The notes under the pieces were generated by a model. That model saw only the letters and a program-made list of their open reading frames with translations, did no database searches and was not told the origin of the DNA. A stretch of DNA of 64,000 nt. Origin: Phycisphaerae bacterium. GTDB taxonomy: Bacteria > Planctomycetota > Phycisphaerae > UBA1845 > Fen-1342. Within the stretch, counting starts at the first letter, position 1; the number at the start of each line of letters is the position of its first letter. The translations under genes and the position numbers were made by a program. Shown here in pieces: positions 45,692-54,497 of this stretch. Where the stretch lies: positions 46,403 through 110,402 of the forward strand of contig JAJVHV010000009.1 in assembly GCA_022072445.1 (NCBI GenBank). Reading direction: 5' to 3'.

Positions 45692-45710
45692 GTGTGAAAC
45701 CGGTAGCGCC

Positions 45711-46874
45711 CTAGGTTCGACTGATCCAGGCGGGATCGTTGAGCAGGCTGCGGGCGATGACCAGCCGCTGAATCTCGCTCGTTCCTTCGTAGAGCTCGGT
45801 AATCTTCGCGTCGCGCAGCAGCCGCTCAACGGGATAGTCGTTGACATAGCCGTAGCCGCCGAAGACCTGGATGGCGGCGTTGGCGGCCCGGGACGAGGCC
45901 TCGCTGGCGAAGACCTTGGCCATGGCTGCTTCGGGCGAGTAGGGGCGCTTGACCTGCTTGAGCCAGGCGCCGCGGCGCGTCAGCAGGCGCGCGGCGGCCA
46001 GGTCGGTGGCGATGTCGGCGAGCTTCCACTGGATCGCCTGGAAGTTGGCGATGGCCTGGTTGAACTGCTGGCGCGTCTTCGAGTAGTCGACGGCGGCGTC
46101 GAGGCAGGCCTGAGCGATGCCGACGGCCTGGGCGGCGACGCCCAGCCGGCCGCCGTCGAGCGTCATCAGCGCGACGCGCAGTCCGCGGCCGCGCTCGCCG
46201 AGCAGGTTCTCGCGTGGAATAGTCGCGTCTTCGAAGATCAGCTCGGTCGTGCTGCTGGCGCGGATGCCGAGCTTCTTTTCCTTCTTGCCGACGCGATAGC
46301 CGGGCGCGTCGGCGTCGACGATGAAGGCGGACAGGCGGCGGCGCTCGTCGGTCGAGTCGGTGACGGCGAACAGCACGGTTACGTCGGCTTCCTGCCCGTT
46401 GGTGACAAAGCACTTGGTTCCGTTGATGCGCCAGCCGTCAGGCGTCTCGACGGCGTTGCAGCGGGCGGCGCCGGCGTCGCTGCCGCTGCCGGGCTCGGTC
46501 AGCGAAAAGCAGCCGATCTTCCGGCCGCTGGCCAGATCGGGCAGGTATTTCTTCTTCTGCGCTTCGGTGCCGAAGTTCAAAATGGGGTCGACGCAGAGCG
46601 AGTGGTGCGCGGAGACGAGGATGCCGGTCGCAGCGCAGGCCCGCGACAGCTCCTCCACCGCGGTGACGTAGGAGACTACGTCGAGGCCGGCGCCGCCGTA
46701 CTCGGCCGGCACATAGGCGCCGAAGAGTCCCATTTCGGCGAGCTGTTGGCGCAGGCCGGCTTCGAAGTGGCCCTCTTCGTCGCGCTGTGCGGCGCGCGGG
46801 GCGACCACCTCGTCACAGAAGGTGCGGAGCGCGTCGCGGAGCTGTCGCTGATCGTCGTCGAGTCTGAAATCCAC
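45711..46874 (-). CDS. Acyl-CoA dehydrogenase
   Basis: The 387-residue FAD enzyme introduces the alpha-beta double bond in acyl-CoA and passes electrons to electron-transfer flavoprotein. CFSLTEPGSGSDAGAARCNA and RINGTKCFVTNG are flavin and substrate contacts, KLGIRASSTTELIFEDATIP is the mid-domain signature, and IQVFGGYGYVNDYPVERLLR followed by ITELYEGTSEIQRLVIAR includes the catalytic Glu (YEGTSE). It resembles short- or branched-chain enzymes. The GTG start is used. A second acyl-CoA dehydrogenase gene lies upstream on the same strand, separated by a MITE-like element. Confidence 0.93.
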   Translation of the reverse strand: MDFRLDDDQRQLRDALRTFCDEVVAPRAAQRDEEGHFEAGLRQQLAEMGLFGAYVPAEYGGAGLDVVSYVTAVEELSRACAATGILVSAHHSLCVDPILNFGTEAQKKKYLPDLASGRKIGCFSLTEPGSGSDAGAARCNAVETPDGWRINGTKCFVTNGQEADVTVLFAVTDSTDERRRLSAFIVDADAPGYRVGKKEKKLGIRASSTTELIFEDATIPRENLLGERGRGLRVALMTLDGGRLGVAAQAVGIAQACLDAAVDYSKTRQQFNQAIANFQAIQWKLADIATDLAAARLLTRRGAWLKQVKRPYSPEAAMAKVFASEASSRAANAAIQVFGGYGYVNDYPVERLLRDAKITELYEGTSEIQRLVIARSLLNDPAWISRT

Positions 46875-46930
46875 GTGTTAGCCCTTCCAATCTGGCTCGG
46901 GCCCCGGCGGCGAGGGGGCTCAGCATCGCG

Positions 46931-47073
46931 CTAGTGTACTGCCTCAGAAGTATTTCAGGTTATCGCGCTGGGGAGCATCGGCCTCTGGCCGGTGCGAGAC
47001 GCGATACGCACCGGCCAGAGGCCGATGCTCCCCATCCTGTTTACGATCGCGTATTCCTGAGGCCGTACACTAG
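46931..47073. mobile_element. MITE-like inverted-repeat element between two acyl-CoA dehydrogenase genes
   Basis: The 143-bp segment has 17-bp ends, CTAGTGTACTGCCTCAG (46931-46947) and CTGAGGCCGTACACTAG (47057-47073), that are inverted copies with one mismatch. Inside is a perfect 27-bp inverted repeat (46970-46996 and 47007-47033, starting GGGGAGCATCGGCCTCTGG) around a 10-base loop. CTAG at both edges would fit an insertion into CTAG; IS630-type elements are known to use that target and duplicate TA. It codes for no transposase. The right end contains the stop codon of the gene 47070-48212. It may also act as a terminator. Confidence 0.7.
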
Positions 47074-48212
47074 CCCCATAGTAGTGCGCGCGCGATGAGA
47101 ATCCGCTGCACCTGGCTGCTGCCCTCGCCAATCTCGCACAGCTTTGCGTCGCGCATGTAGCGCTCAACCGGGACGTCCTTGGTGTAGCCGTATCCGCCGA
47201 AAATCTGGATCGCATCGAGGCCGGCCCGCGTGGCAATTTCGCTGGCGAAAAGCTTGGCGTAGCTGGGCTCGACGCCGCCGGCTTCGCCGCGGTCGAGCGC
47301 CAGGGCCGCGTCGCGCACCAGCAGCCGGGCGGCGTCGACGCGCGTGGCGATGTCGGCCAACAGGAACTGAATCGCCTGCTGCTCGGCGATCGGCTTGCCG
47401 AAGGCCAGCCGCTGCTGCGCGTAGGCGGCGGCCTCCTCCAGCGCGCCGCGCGCCAGGCCGACCGACAGGGCGCCGATTCCCACGCGGCCGCGCTCCAGCA
47501 CGCGCAGGGCGTCGACGAAGCCGGAGTTGTACTCGCCGCACAGCGCGTCGCCTTTGACGGGCACGTCGTCGAGGACCAGCGTAACGGTGTCGCTGGCCCG
47601 CATGCCGAGCTTGTCTTCCTTGGCTCCGATCGAGAAGCCCTTCGCACCGCGCTCGACGATGAAGGCCGAGATGCCCTTGGCCTTCTTCTCGGGCTCGGTG
47701 ATCGCCGTGATGACGAAGACGCCGGCGCGCGTCCCATTTGTGATGAACTGCTTGTGCCCGGTGATGCGCCAGCCGTTGCCGTCGCGCACGGCCCGGGTTT
47801 TCAGGGCGGCGGCGTCGGAGCCGCAGCCGGGTTCGGTCAGGCCCCAAGCGCCGATGACTTCGCCAGTGGCCAGTTTCGGCAGCCAGGTGCGTTTCTGCGC
47901 TTCGCTGGCGGCGACGATCAGGTGCGTCACGCACAAGCCCAGGTGCGCCGCGATCGTCAACGCAACCGCGCCGTCCTGGCGGGCAATCTCCTCCATTACC
48001 ACCGTATTGGCCAGGTAACCGAGCCCGGCACCGCCATACTCCGCGGGAATGGTCGTGCCCAAGACGCCGAGCTGGCCGAGCCGGGTCACGACGTCGTCGG
48101 GCAGGGTCTGCTCGCGATCCCAGTCGCGCGAGTGCGGGCGAAGCTCCTCGGCGGCGAACTCGCGCACGACGTCACGCAGGGCGATGACATCTTCGGGCAG
48201 GTCGAAGTTCAT
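47070..48212 (-). CDS. Acyl-CoA dehydrogenase
   Basis: The 380-residue protein is a second member of the family: [20 protein letters not shown] at the start, [62 protein letters not shown], and the C-terminal [20 protein letters not shown] with [12 protein letters not shown] in place of the usual YEGTSE; the catalytic Glu is kept (GEGSS). The stop codon TAG at 47070-47072 belongs to the end of the inverted-repeat element. ATG 48212 is clear from the family; the frame runs further upstream without support. Confidence 0.93.
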   Translation of the reverse strand: MNFDLPEDVIALRDVVREFAAEELRPHSRDWDREQTLPDDVVTRLGQLGVLGTTIPAEYGGAGLGYLANTVVMEEIARQDGAVALTIAAHLGLCVTHLIVAASEAQKRTWLPKLATGEVIGAWGLTEPGCGSDAAALKTRAVRDGNGWRITGHKQFITNGTRAGVFVITAITEPEKKAKGISAFIVERGAKGFSIGAKEDKLGMRASDTVTLVLDDVPVKGDALCGEYNSGFVDALRVLERGRVGIGALSVGLARGALEEAAAYAQQRLAFGKPIAEQQAIQFLLADIATRVDAARLLVRDAALALDRGEAGGVEPSYAKLFASEIATRAGLDAIQIFGGYGYTKDVPVERYMRDAKLCEIGEGSSQVQRILIARALLWG

Positions 48213-48533
48213 GCTTATTGTCCGATCGCCGCGGCGGGTGGCCGCAATTGTTCGCCGGCGCGGCCGAAACGCGCGGTGGCGCGGCGAATTACGGGTATGG
48301 TAGTGCGGGTCCGGCAGGGAGGCGAGCGCGGCGGGAGCGCAGGCGGGTGGCAGAGGGCCGCGCGAGACGGTATGATTCCGCCGTGTCCGGGGCAGGCTGG
48401 GCCGATGCAGTGCGTCGGTCGGACAACGGGTCAGGCCTTGACGGGAGCAGCTCACCCGACTCGGCCCACGTGCATCGCAAACCTGGCCGGCGCCTCGGAC
48501 ACGCTTTTTTTTTCATCAGGAAGCAGGCTCGGC
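48213..48533. other. Non-coding gap upstream of dnaX, with a T9 tract
   Basis: No gene is supported. The notable element is a run of nine T (48505-48513) about 20 bases before the dnaX GTG, following GC-rich sequence containing GGCCGGCGCC. It could be a weak leader terminator, but no clear stem abuts it. Confidence 0.4.
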
Positions 48534-50066
48534 GTGTCCTACACCGTTCTCGCACGGAAATATCGCAGCCAGACGTTCGACGAGATCGTCGGCCAGGCGG
48601 CGATCGCCTCGACGCTGGTAAACGCCATCCGCGCCGACCGCATCCATCACGGCTATCTGTTCACCGGGACGCGCGGCGTCGGCAAGACCAGCACGGCGCG
48701 GATCCTGGCCAAGGCGCTGAACTGCCTGAAGGCCGAGCGGCCGACGCCGGCGCCCTGCGGAGCATGCGACGCGTGCGTCAGCATCGCCGAGGGACAGGAC
48801 ATCGACGTTCTGGAGATCGACGCGGCGAGCAACACGGGCGTCGACAACATCCGCGAGCTGCGCAGCAACGCGTCGCTGCGGCCGGCTCGCAGCCGCTTTC
48901 GAATCTACATCATCGATGAAGTGCACATGCTGAGCACCGGGGCGTTCAACGCGCTGCTCAAGACGCTCGAAGAGCCACCGGCGCACGTCAAGTTCATTCT
49001 GGCCACGACCGAGATTCAGAAGGTGCCGGCGACGATCCAGAGTCGCTGCCAGCGGTTCACCTTCCGCAACATCGGGCCGGAGGACATCGCCGCCCAGCTC
49101 GAACGCATCAGCAGCCAGGAGGGGGCGACGGCGGAGCCGGCGGCGATCCGGCGGATCGCGCGGCTGGCGAACGGGTCGATGCGCGACGCGCTGAGCATCC
49201 TCGACCAGCTCCTGTCGCTCTCGCCGAGCCAGGTGACCGTCGCGCTGCTCGACGAGGTCCTGCCGCCGGCGCACAACGAGGAGATACTGGCGCTGCTGAA
49301 GCGGGCGGCCGAGGGCGATGCGGCGGGGGTGCTGAAGGCGTTTGACGGGATCATGTCGCGGGGCCGCGCGCTGGAGACGGCCTGCAACGACGCGATCGAC
49401 GTGCTGCGTTCGCTGATGCACCTGCGGGCGTGCGGGCCGTCGGCGGATTGGGTGGAGGTGCCGGCCGCGGCGCGCGACGAATACGTCGCGCTGGCCGGGG
49501 CGTTCGAGCTGTCGCACTACGTGCAGATGATCGGTCTGCTGGAGGAGCTGCGGCGCAACGCGCATTTCAGCGCCGCGGGACGGGCGCTGGCCGACGCGTG
49601 CATGGTGCGCATCGCGCGGCTCAAGCAGTGGAGCAGCATCGAGTCGTTGCTGGAGCAGGCGGCGACCGAGGACGGGGCGCCGGCCGCGGCGGGAGCGTCA
49701 AAAAAAAACGCCCCGACGACACCGCAACCCGCGGTCGCCCGACGATCGGTGCTGGGTGAGCCGCCGGCGGCGGTTAGCACGGGTTTCTCGAGAAACGAGT
49801 CCGGGGGCGGCGCGGTGCCGGGGAGTCTGGTCGAATCAGCGCCCGCCGGCGGTGCACCGACACCGAGTAGCGGACACAGCCTCCTGTCGCCGGCAGTCTC
49901 CGCCACGGCGTCGCGCGAGCCGGTGCTGGAGGAAGCCATCTCGGCGGACGAGCGCTCGCGTATCATGAAAGACCCGGTCGTCCGTCAGGCGCTGGAGCTC
50001 TTTGACGGGCACGTGGTCAACATTGAACGGCGCGGCGGCCCGCAGACCGCCGAGCCGAAGGAGTAG
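48534..50066 (+). CDS. dnaX: DNA polymerase III subunit tau (and possibly gamma)
   Basis: DnaX is the ATPase of the clamp loader. The 510-residue product begins MSYTVLARKYRSQTFDEIVGQ (GTG start); Walker A is GTRGVGKTS (45-53), the zinc module is NC-x10-CGACDAC, Walker B is IYIIDEVHML, and the SRC motif is IQSRCQRF. Domain III ends near residue 380 and a Pro/Ala/Ser-rich tail follows. At codons 389-392 (TCA AAA AAA AAC) lies a run of nine A; a -1 shift or an extra A gives 17 new codons and a TGA at about 49757-49759, a 408-residue gamma-like form. dnaX, ybaB and recR form the usual cluster. Confidence 0.95.
   Translation: MSYTVLARKYRSQTFDEIVGQAAIASTLVNAIRADRIHHGYLFTGTRGVGKTSTARILAKALNCLKAERPTPAPCGACDACVSIAEGQDIDVLEIDAASNTGVDNIRELRSNASLRPARSRFRIYIIDEVHMLSTGAFNALLKTLEEPPAHVKFILATTEIQKVPATIQSRCQRFTFRNIGPEDIAAQLERISSQEGATAEPAAIRRIARLANGSMRDALSILDQLLSLSPSQVTVALLDEVLPPAHNEEILALLKRAAEGDAAGVLKAFDGIMSRGRALETACNDAIDVLRSLMHLRACGPSADWVEVPAAARDEYVALAGAFELSHYVQMIGLLEELRRNAHFSAAGRALADACMVRIARLKQWSSIESLLEQAATEDGAPAAAGASKKNAPTTPQPAVARRSVLGEPPAAVSTGFSRNESGGGAVPGSLVESAPAGGAPTPSSGHSLLSPAVSATASREPVLEEAISADERSRIMKDPVVRQALELFDGHVVNIERRGGPQTAEPKE
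49700..49708 (+). other. A9 slippery tract in dnaX
   Basis: Nine consecutive A follow GGGAGCGTC. In phase they read as the heptamer A AAA AAA. GGGAG four bases upstream resembles the internal Shine-Dalgarno element that helps frameshifting in E. coli dnaX, though there it lies about ten bases upstream. Thermus dnaX uses a nine-A run for transcriptional slippage. Confidence 0.6.
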
Positions 50067-50068
50067 GC

Positions 50069-50407
50069 ATGTTCGGTCAGCTCGGCCAACTCACCAACCT
50101 GTTGAAAAACGCCGGCAAGATTCGCGAAGGCATGAAGGACATGCAGGCTCGGATGGCGGCGGCACGCCACGTCGGCGAGGCGGGCGGGGGGCAGGCGCGG
50201 GCCGTCGTCGACGGCACGGGCGATCTGGTCGAGGTGCGCGTCGATCCGGCACTGCTGGCCGACAAGGACCTGCTCGAGGATCTGGTCTGCGCGGCCGTGC
50301 GCGACGGCATCCGCCGCAGCCGCGAGGCGGCGGCGCGGGAGATGTCGGAGCTGACCGGGGGTATGGACCTGGGCGGCATGTCGAAGATGTTGGGCGGACT
50401 TCCGTAG
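50069..50407 (+). CDS. ybaB: YbaB/EbfC family nucleoid-associated protein
   Basis: The 112-residue protein binds DNA as a dimer with a tweezer-like fold. MFGQLGQLTNLLKNAGKIRE and the later VDGTGDLVEVRVDPALLAD follow the family, as does the Gly/Met-rich C-terminus (GGMDLGGMSKMLGGLP). ATG 50069 lies two bases after the dnaX stop, preceded by AAGGAG, so it is translated from the dnaX transcript. Its position before recR is the standard one. Confidence 0.92.
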   Translation: MFGQLGQLTNLLKNAGKIREGMKDMQARMAAARHVGEAGGGQARAVVDGTGDLVEVRVDPALLADKDLLEDLVCAAVRDGIRRSREAAAREMSELTGGMDLGGMSKMLGGLP

Positions 50408-50431
50408 CGGGCGCGTGGGGAGTGCGACGCG

Positions 50432-51037
50432 ATGGGCGAACCGGCGCTGACGGCGTCGTTGCAGCGGCTGATGAACGAGCTGCGCAAGCTGCCGGGGATC
50501 GGTCCGCGCTCTGCGGAACGGATTGCGTTTCACCTGCTCAAGTCGACGCGTGATGAGGCGCTGGGCCTGGCCCGCGCGGTCGAGGACGTCAAAACGCAGA
50601 TTCGGCCGTGCGCCCGCTGCTTCAACCTGGCCGAGGGCGAGCTGTGCTCGATCTGCGCGAATCCGCGGCGGGATCATTCGCAGATTGTCGTGGTCGAGCA
50701 GCCCAAGGACCTCATCAGCCTGGAAAGCACTGGGCTGGTGACCGGCGTCTATCACGTGCTGATGGGGCGCATCGCCCCGCTGGAGGGCGTCGAGCCGGCT
50801 GACCTGACCATCGACGCGCTCGTGCAACGCGTCCGCGGCGGCGACGTGCGCGAAGTCGTGCTCGGCACCAACCCGAATCTGGAAGGCGACGCCACGGCGC
50901 TCCATATTTCGACGCTGCTGCGCTCGACCGGCGTCAGCATCACGCGGCTGGCGCGCGGCATCGCACCGGGATCGCAGATCGAGTATGCGAACCGCGCGAT
51001 GCTCGAAGAGGCGCTGCGCGGCCGTTCGAGCGTCTGA
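50432..51037 (+). CDS. recR: Recombination protein RecR
   Basis: RecR acts with RecO (and RecF) to load RecA at gaps. The 201-residue protein has the helix-hairpin-helix LRKLPGIGPRSAERIAFHLL, a zinc finger CARCFNLAEGELCSIC, and a Toprim domain with VVEQPKDLISLESTG and the conserved tail LARGIAPGSQIEYANRAML. ATG 50432 fits the family. It ends two bases before the convergent M1 peptidase-like gene. Confidence 0.96.
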   Translation: MGEPALTASLQRLMNELRKLPGIGPRSAERIAFHLLKSTRDEALGLARAVEDVKTQIRPCARCFNLAEGELCSICANPRRDHSQIVVVEQPKDLISLESTGLVTGVYHVLMGRIAPLEGVEPADLTIDALVQRVRGGDVREVVLGTNPNLEGDATALHISTLLRSTGVSITRLARGIAPGSQIEYANRAMLEEALRGRSSV

Positions 51038-51039
51038 GA

Positions 51040-53820
51040 CTATTCCTCGTCGCTGGCCGCGGGGGCCTGCTCGGGCTTGGCGAGGTTTTCAAGCGCCGTG
51101 TCGATCGCCTTCTGCACGTCCTCGCGCAGATTGGCGGATTTCATGTCGCGCAGCGCCTGCTCCGCCGCGGCGCCGCCGACGCGTTCGATGCCGCGGATGG
51201 CGGTGACAGCGACGGAGGGTCGCCGGTCGCCTGCCGCGGCGCGCAGGGCGGCAATCGCATCGGATGCGCGGCTGGCGTTCCGCCCGGCGACACGCGCCAG
51301 CAGGTTGATCGTCCGGTTGCGCATCGCCAGCGGATCATCGGTGCCGCGTTTCAGAGACGCGATGGCCCAATCGACCATGTCGGCATCCTCGAAGCCGCGC
51401 AGAGCGCGGAACGCCGGCTCGCGCACCTGGGCGCTGGTGCCAGGTGCCGCCGCAGCCAACAGCACCTTGCGGCTTTGCTCCAGCAGTTCGGCTCCTGCCG
51501 GATCGCTCTCCAGCTTTCGCACGGCGGCGGGTGCGTCCCCTAGCCGGCGCACCGCCGCGGCACGGACGATGGCAGGCGCGGCGGGCTCGCCGTGTTTGAG
51601 CAGCGTGCGATAGTCGTCGAGTGTGCCGAAGCCGCCGATCGCGTCGACGAGCTCCGCCAGAACGCGCGGATGGGCGATACCCGCCTTCTCCGCCTCGCGC
51701 AGGGCGTGCCGCCCGTCATCGGAATCGAAGAGGGCGAGGGCTTCGACGGCGCGGCGGCGCGTGCCCCAGAAGAGCCGCTCGTCGCGGACGCAATCGCTCA
51801 GGCACGAGATCGTGCCGGGGCCGGGCTTTTCGCCCTTCAGGTGCTCGATCGCCACGGTCCGCGAGTGGGCGGTCGGTCCGCGGCGGGCCTGCTCTTCCCA
51901 CATCGTGGGCGGCTTGACCTCCTCGATCCGGGCCAGCAGCGCCCCATGCGGATCGACGCAGAAAAGCCGCGGGTTCGGCGGCGTGGGGATTTCAAAGGTC
52001 TGCCGCGCTTCGCCGACCGTCACGGTCGCGTTCAAGGCTTTGCCGGCCGCTTCGGTATAGAGATCGAGCGGAAACTCGAACGGCGGGTGCTTTTCGTCAA
52101 TACTCTGATCCTGGTGCACGGTGACGACCGTCACAGCGCGATCGTTGTCCCAGTCGTATTCGACGCGCAGCTTGGGCGCGCCGCCGCGAAAGACCCATTG
52201 CTCGAAAAACGTCGTCAGGTTCCGCCCGGAGGCCTCCTCCATCGCGGTCCGCAGGTGTTCGGTCACGACGGTGCCTCCGAGCGGCTGGCTGAGGTCGCCG
52301 TGCCGTTGCAGGTACCGGCTGACGCCGCGCGTGAAGGTCTCTTCGCCGAGCTGGTGCCGCAGCATGTGAAGAATCCACGCGCCCCTCCAATAGACCGCGC
52401 CGCCATCGAACGTGTAGATCTGGTTGGGAAACGCGATGTCCTCGTTGACGAGCGACCTGCCGCTGGCCATGCGGGCGACCGTGCGACCGGTCTCGTACAT
52501 GTTGTCGACGAACCAGTCGTCGGATGGGAGATGTCGCTCGTCCTTGGCGCACCCTTCGTACGAGAAAGCCTCGCCGCGCCAGAGCTGGTGCAGCAGCGTT
52601 CCGAAACCCTCGTTCAGCCAGGCGTCGTAGATCGAGCGATAATTCACCGCGCCGCCGAACCACTGATGACCCAGCATGTGCGCCACGTAGTTGAACTGCG
52701 CCCGATCCGGCGGTACGTCGCCGTTGTCGCCGGTGGTCAGCAGCCCTGGTGAGAGCATGTCGAAACCGACGTGCTCCATTCCGCCGTGAAAGTGATCCTC
52801 GACGACGACGTGCGAAACGCGCGAAAACGGGTATTCAACGCCGGTGACTCGGGTGTAGAACTCGAGCATGTCGGGGACGCGTGCGAACGTGAAGCGCGCC
52901 GCGGCCTCGTAGCGCGGGTGGGTGTAGACGTACGAGGGGCGCCCGCGCCACGAACCGAGCTGGATTTCCTTGAACTCGCCGAGCGCGAATCCGAACATGT
53001 GCGGGTCGATCGGCGTGTCCAGTCGCCAGCGGAAGGGCCGCAGCGCCGCGAGCGGCGCGTCGGGATTGGCCCGGTGCCGGCCGTCCGCGACGTCCAGGCC
53101 GGTGGTGCCTTCCTGAGCGACCGGTTCGCCGACGCACACGCCGCTGTAGGGCTCAGGAAGCAGAAACGTCACGTCCGTGCCGAAACGCACATCCGGCCAG
53201 TCGATGCACGGCACCCAGCGGCGGCACTCCAGCGGCTCGCTCATGCTGTACACCACCGTCGGCCGCTCGGGATGATTCTCGTCCGGGAGCACGAAATACA
53301 GGCCCGCCCCGGCCCGCGCCGTGTACCGCACGCGCACGCGGCGGACCTCGCCCGCGGTGGGTAGCGGGTCGAACGTCACGCGCAGCAGGTCGTCGGCGTA
53401 CTCGTGCGGCGCCTCGACCCAGCCCGCCTCGCCGGCGTCGAGCTCCACTGACGCGATTTTCAGCTTCACCGCGTTCAGTGCGACGGATTGTGTTGAGACG
53501 GCGGCGCCGCCGTCACCCGTCGGCGACGAGCGCGCCACCAGGTCGAGCGTGGCCGTGGCGTGCATGACGCGCGCTTCGATGTCAGCCTGCGTCAAGACGA
53601 TCTCGACCGCCAGTCTCCGCAGATCGAAGGCCCGCGGCGGGGCGTCGAAGCGGCGTGCGATACTGGCCTGCGGGGCCGGCACGGCCGAATTGACCGCGCC
53701 CCGCTGCGACGAATCCGACGCCGCCTGGTCAGTCTGTGCGGCGGCGAGCACGGCCGAGCCCGCGTACAACAGCAGCAGCGCGAATCTTCGGGCCGTCAGG
53801 TTCAGTGCGATGGAGATCAT
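51040..53820 (-). CDS. M1 (aminopeptidase N-like) family protein lacking the catalytic glutamate
   Basis: The 926-residue protein has a signal peptide ending near AVLAAAQ, the M1 N-terminal beta domain, a peptidase domain and a C-terminal helical (HEAT-like) region from about 650. The exopeptidase motif reads GGMEHVGF (usual GAMEN or GGMEN), and the zinc motif reads HMLGH at 381-385 instead of HExxH: codons CAC ATG CTG GGT CAT. The third ligand Glu404 in WLNEGFGT is kept. Zinc could still bind, but the general-base Glu is Met382, so normal hydrolysis is not expected. It may be a binding protein or scaffold. Start is ATG at 53820; no operon partner. Confidence 0.88.
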   Translation of the reverse strand: MISIALNLTARRFALLLLYAGSAVLAAAQTDQAASDSSQRGAVNSAVPAPQASIARRFDAPPRAFDLRRLAVEIVLTQADIEARVMHATATLDLVARSSPTGDGGAAVSTQSVALNAVKLKIASVELDAGEAGWVEAPHEYADDLLRVTFDPLPTAGEVRRVRVRYTARAGAGLYFVLPDENHPERPTVVYSMSEPLECRRWVPCIDWPDVRFGTDVTFLLPEPYSGVCVGEPVAQEGTTGLDVADGRHRANPDAPLAALRPFRWRLDTPIDPHMFGFALGEFKEIQLGSWRGRPSYVYTHPRYEAAARFTFARVPDMLEFYTRVTGVEYPFSRVSHVVVEDHFHGGMEHVGFDMLSPGLLTTGDNGDVPPDRAQFNYVAHMLGHQWFGGAVNYRSIYDAWLNEGFGTLLHQLWRGEAFSYEGCAKDERHLPSDDWFVDNMYETGRTVARMASGRSLVNEDIAFPNQIYTFDGGAVYWRGAWILHMLRHQLGEETFTRGVSRYLQRHGDLSQPLGGTVVTEHLRTAMEEASGRNLTTFFEQWVFRGGAPKLRVEYDWDNDRAVTVVTVHQDQSIDEKHPPFEFPLDLYTEAAGKALNATVTVGEARQTFEIPTPPNPRLFCVDPHGALLARIEEVKPPTMWEEQARRGPTAHSRTVAIEHLKGEKPGPGTISCLSDCVRDERLFWGTRRRAVEALALFDSDDGRHALREAEKAGIAHPRVLAELVDAIGGFGTLDDYRTLLKHGEPAAPAIVRAAAVRRLGDAPAAVRKLESDPAGAELLEQSRKVLLAAAAPGTSAQVREPAFRALRGFEDADMVDWAIASLKRGTDDPLAMRNRTINLLARVAGRNASRASDAIAALRAAAGDRRPSVAVTAIRGIERVGGAAAEQALRDMKSANLREDVQKAIDTALENLAKPEQAPAASDEE

Positions 53821-53958
53821 GGTGTATGCCTCAATGATGCGCGGCCGGGCGCGGCCTTGTCGCGCCGCCGGTCCGCCAACGGAGACTGTAGACGCCCGTT
53901 TCGCGACGGGTCAATCGCGGTCAGTGGCAGACGGTGACCGCGCACCGCGGCGCGAGGT

Positions 53959-54366
53959 TCATCCCGCGCGCCGCCGCACCATGAACGTGGCGACCGAGAG
54001 CACGGCGCCGAGGGCGATCAGAACTGCGATGAGCAGTGTGACGCCGTAGATCGTGCGGATGCCGTCGGGCGGCATGGGGACTCTTGTGGAACGGTAACGA
54101 TTGACGCGAGACACGACGAAGCTGACGGCCCAGGTCCAGTGCAGGATGACGTGCAGCAGGATGAGCAGCGCGAACACGCCCAGGCTGACGAGGTGCACCA
54201 GCATCCAGTGGTCGAAGCCGAGCCGCCAGAGCGACCAGCCGTCGGCGCGCGTCGCGGGCGGGAAGACGAAGGCAATGATGCCCGCCGACAGCAGCAGCGC
54301 GACGAACGACAGCAGCAGAACGAGGTCGACGAGAAAGTTAAACGCGGAGCGTGAAAGTAGCGCCAT
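53959..54366 (-). CDS. Small membrane protein, DUF4405-like
   Basis: The 135-residue protein has about four membrane helices with several His (FDHWMLVHLVSLGVFALLIL, then LHVILHWTWAVSFVV), the pattern of DUF4405 proteins that resemble half of a cytochrome b and may bind haem. An ATG start at 54366 is natural. Nothing nearby suggests a redox partner. Electron transfer in the inner membrane is a guess from the His pattern. Confidence 0.75.
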   Translation of the reverse strand: MALLSRSAFNFLVDLVLLLSFVALLLSAGIIAFVFPPATRADGWSLWRLGFDHWMLVHLVSLGVFALLILLHVILHWTWAVSFVVSRVNRYRSTRVPMPPDGIRTIYGVTLLIAVLIALGAVLSVATFMVRRRAG

Positions 54367-54497
54367 GGATTCATTCTAGTGGCATGGACTCTGCGAGCCA
54401 GCGGGGCTGCGCGGCCACACTTCGCGGAGTCGCACAATCGAGGCGCCTGCGGTACAGGTCGTCCGAGCGCGAAGTGCCGGCGAGTGAATCCGAGTGC

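Noticed and set aside
45456..46934. Plus-strand frame of 492 codons through the 24-bp repeats
   Set aside because: It is repeat translation fused to the antisense of an acyl-CoA dehydrogenase gene.
48505..48513. T9 tract as a terminator
   Set aside because: No stable stem lies immediately upstream; left as a note only.
47754..48533. Extended N-terminus for DnaX from the upstream open frame
   Set aside because: That part is antisense to an acyl-CoA dehydrogenase gene; the family N-terminus M-S-Y-x-V-L-A-R-K-Y-R begins at the GTG 48534.
48213..51037. Replication origin near the dnaX cluster
   Set aside because: No dnaA, dnaN or gyrB gene and no cluster of DnaA-box-like sequences was seen.
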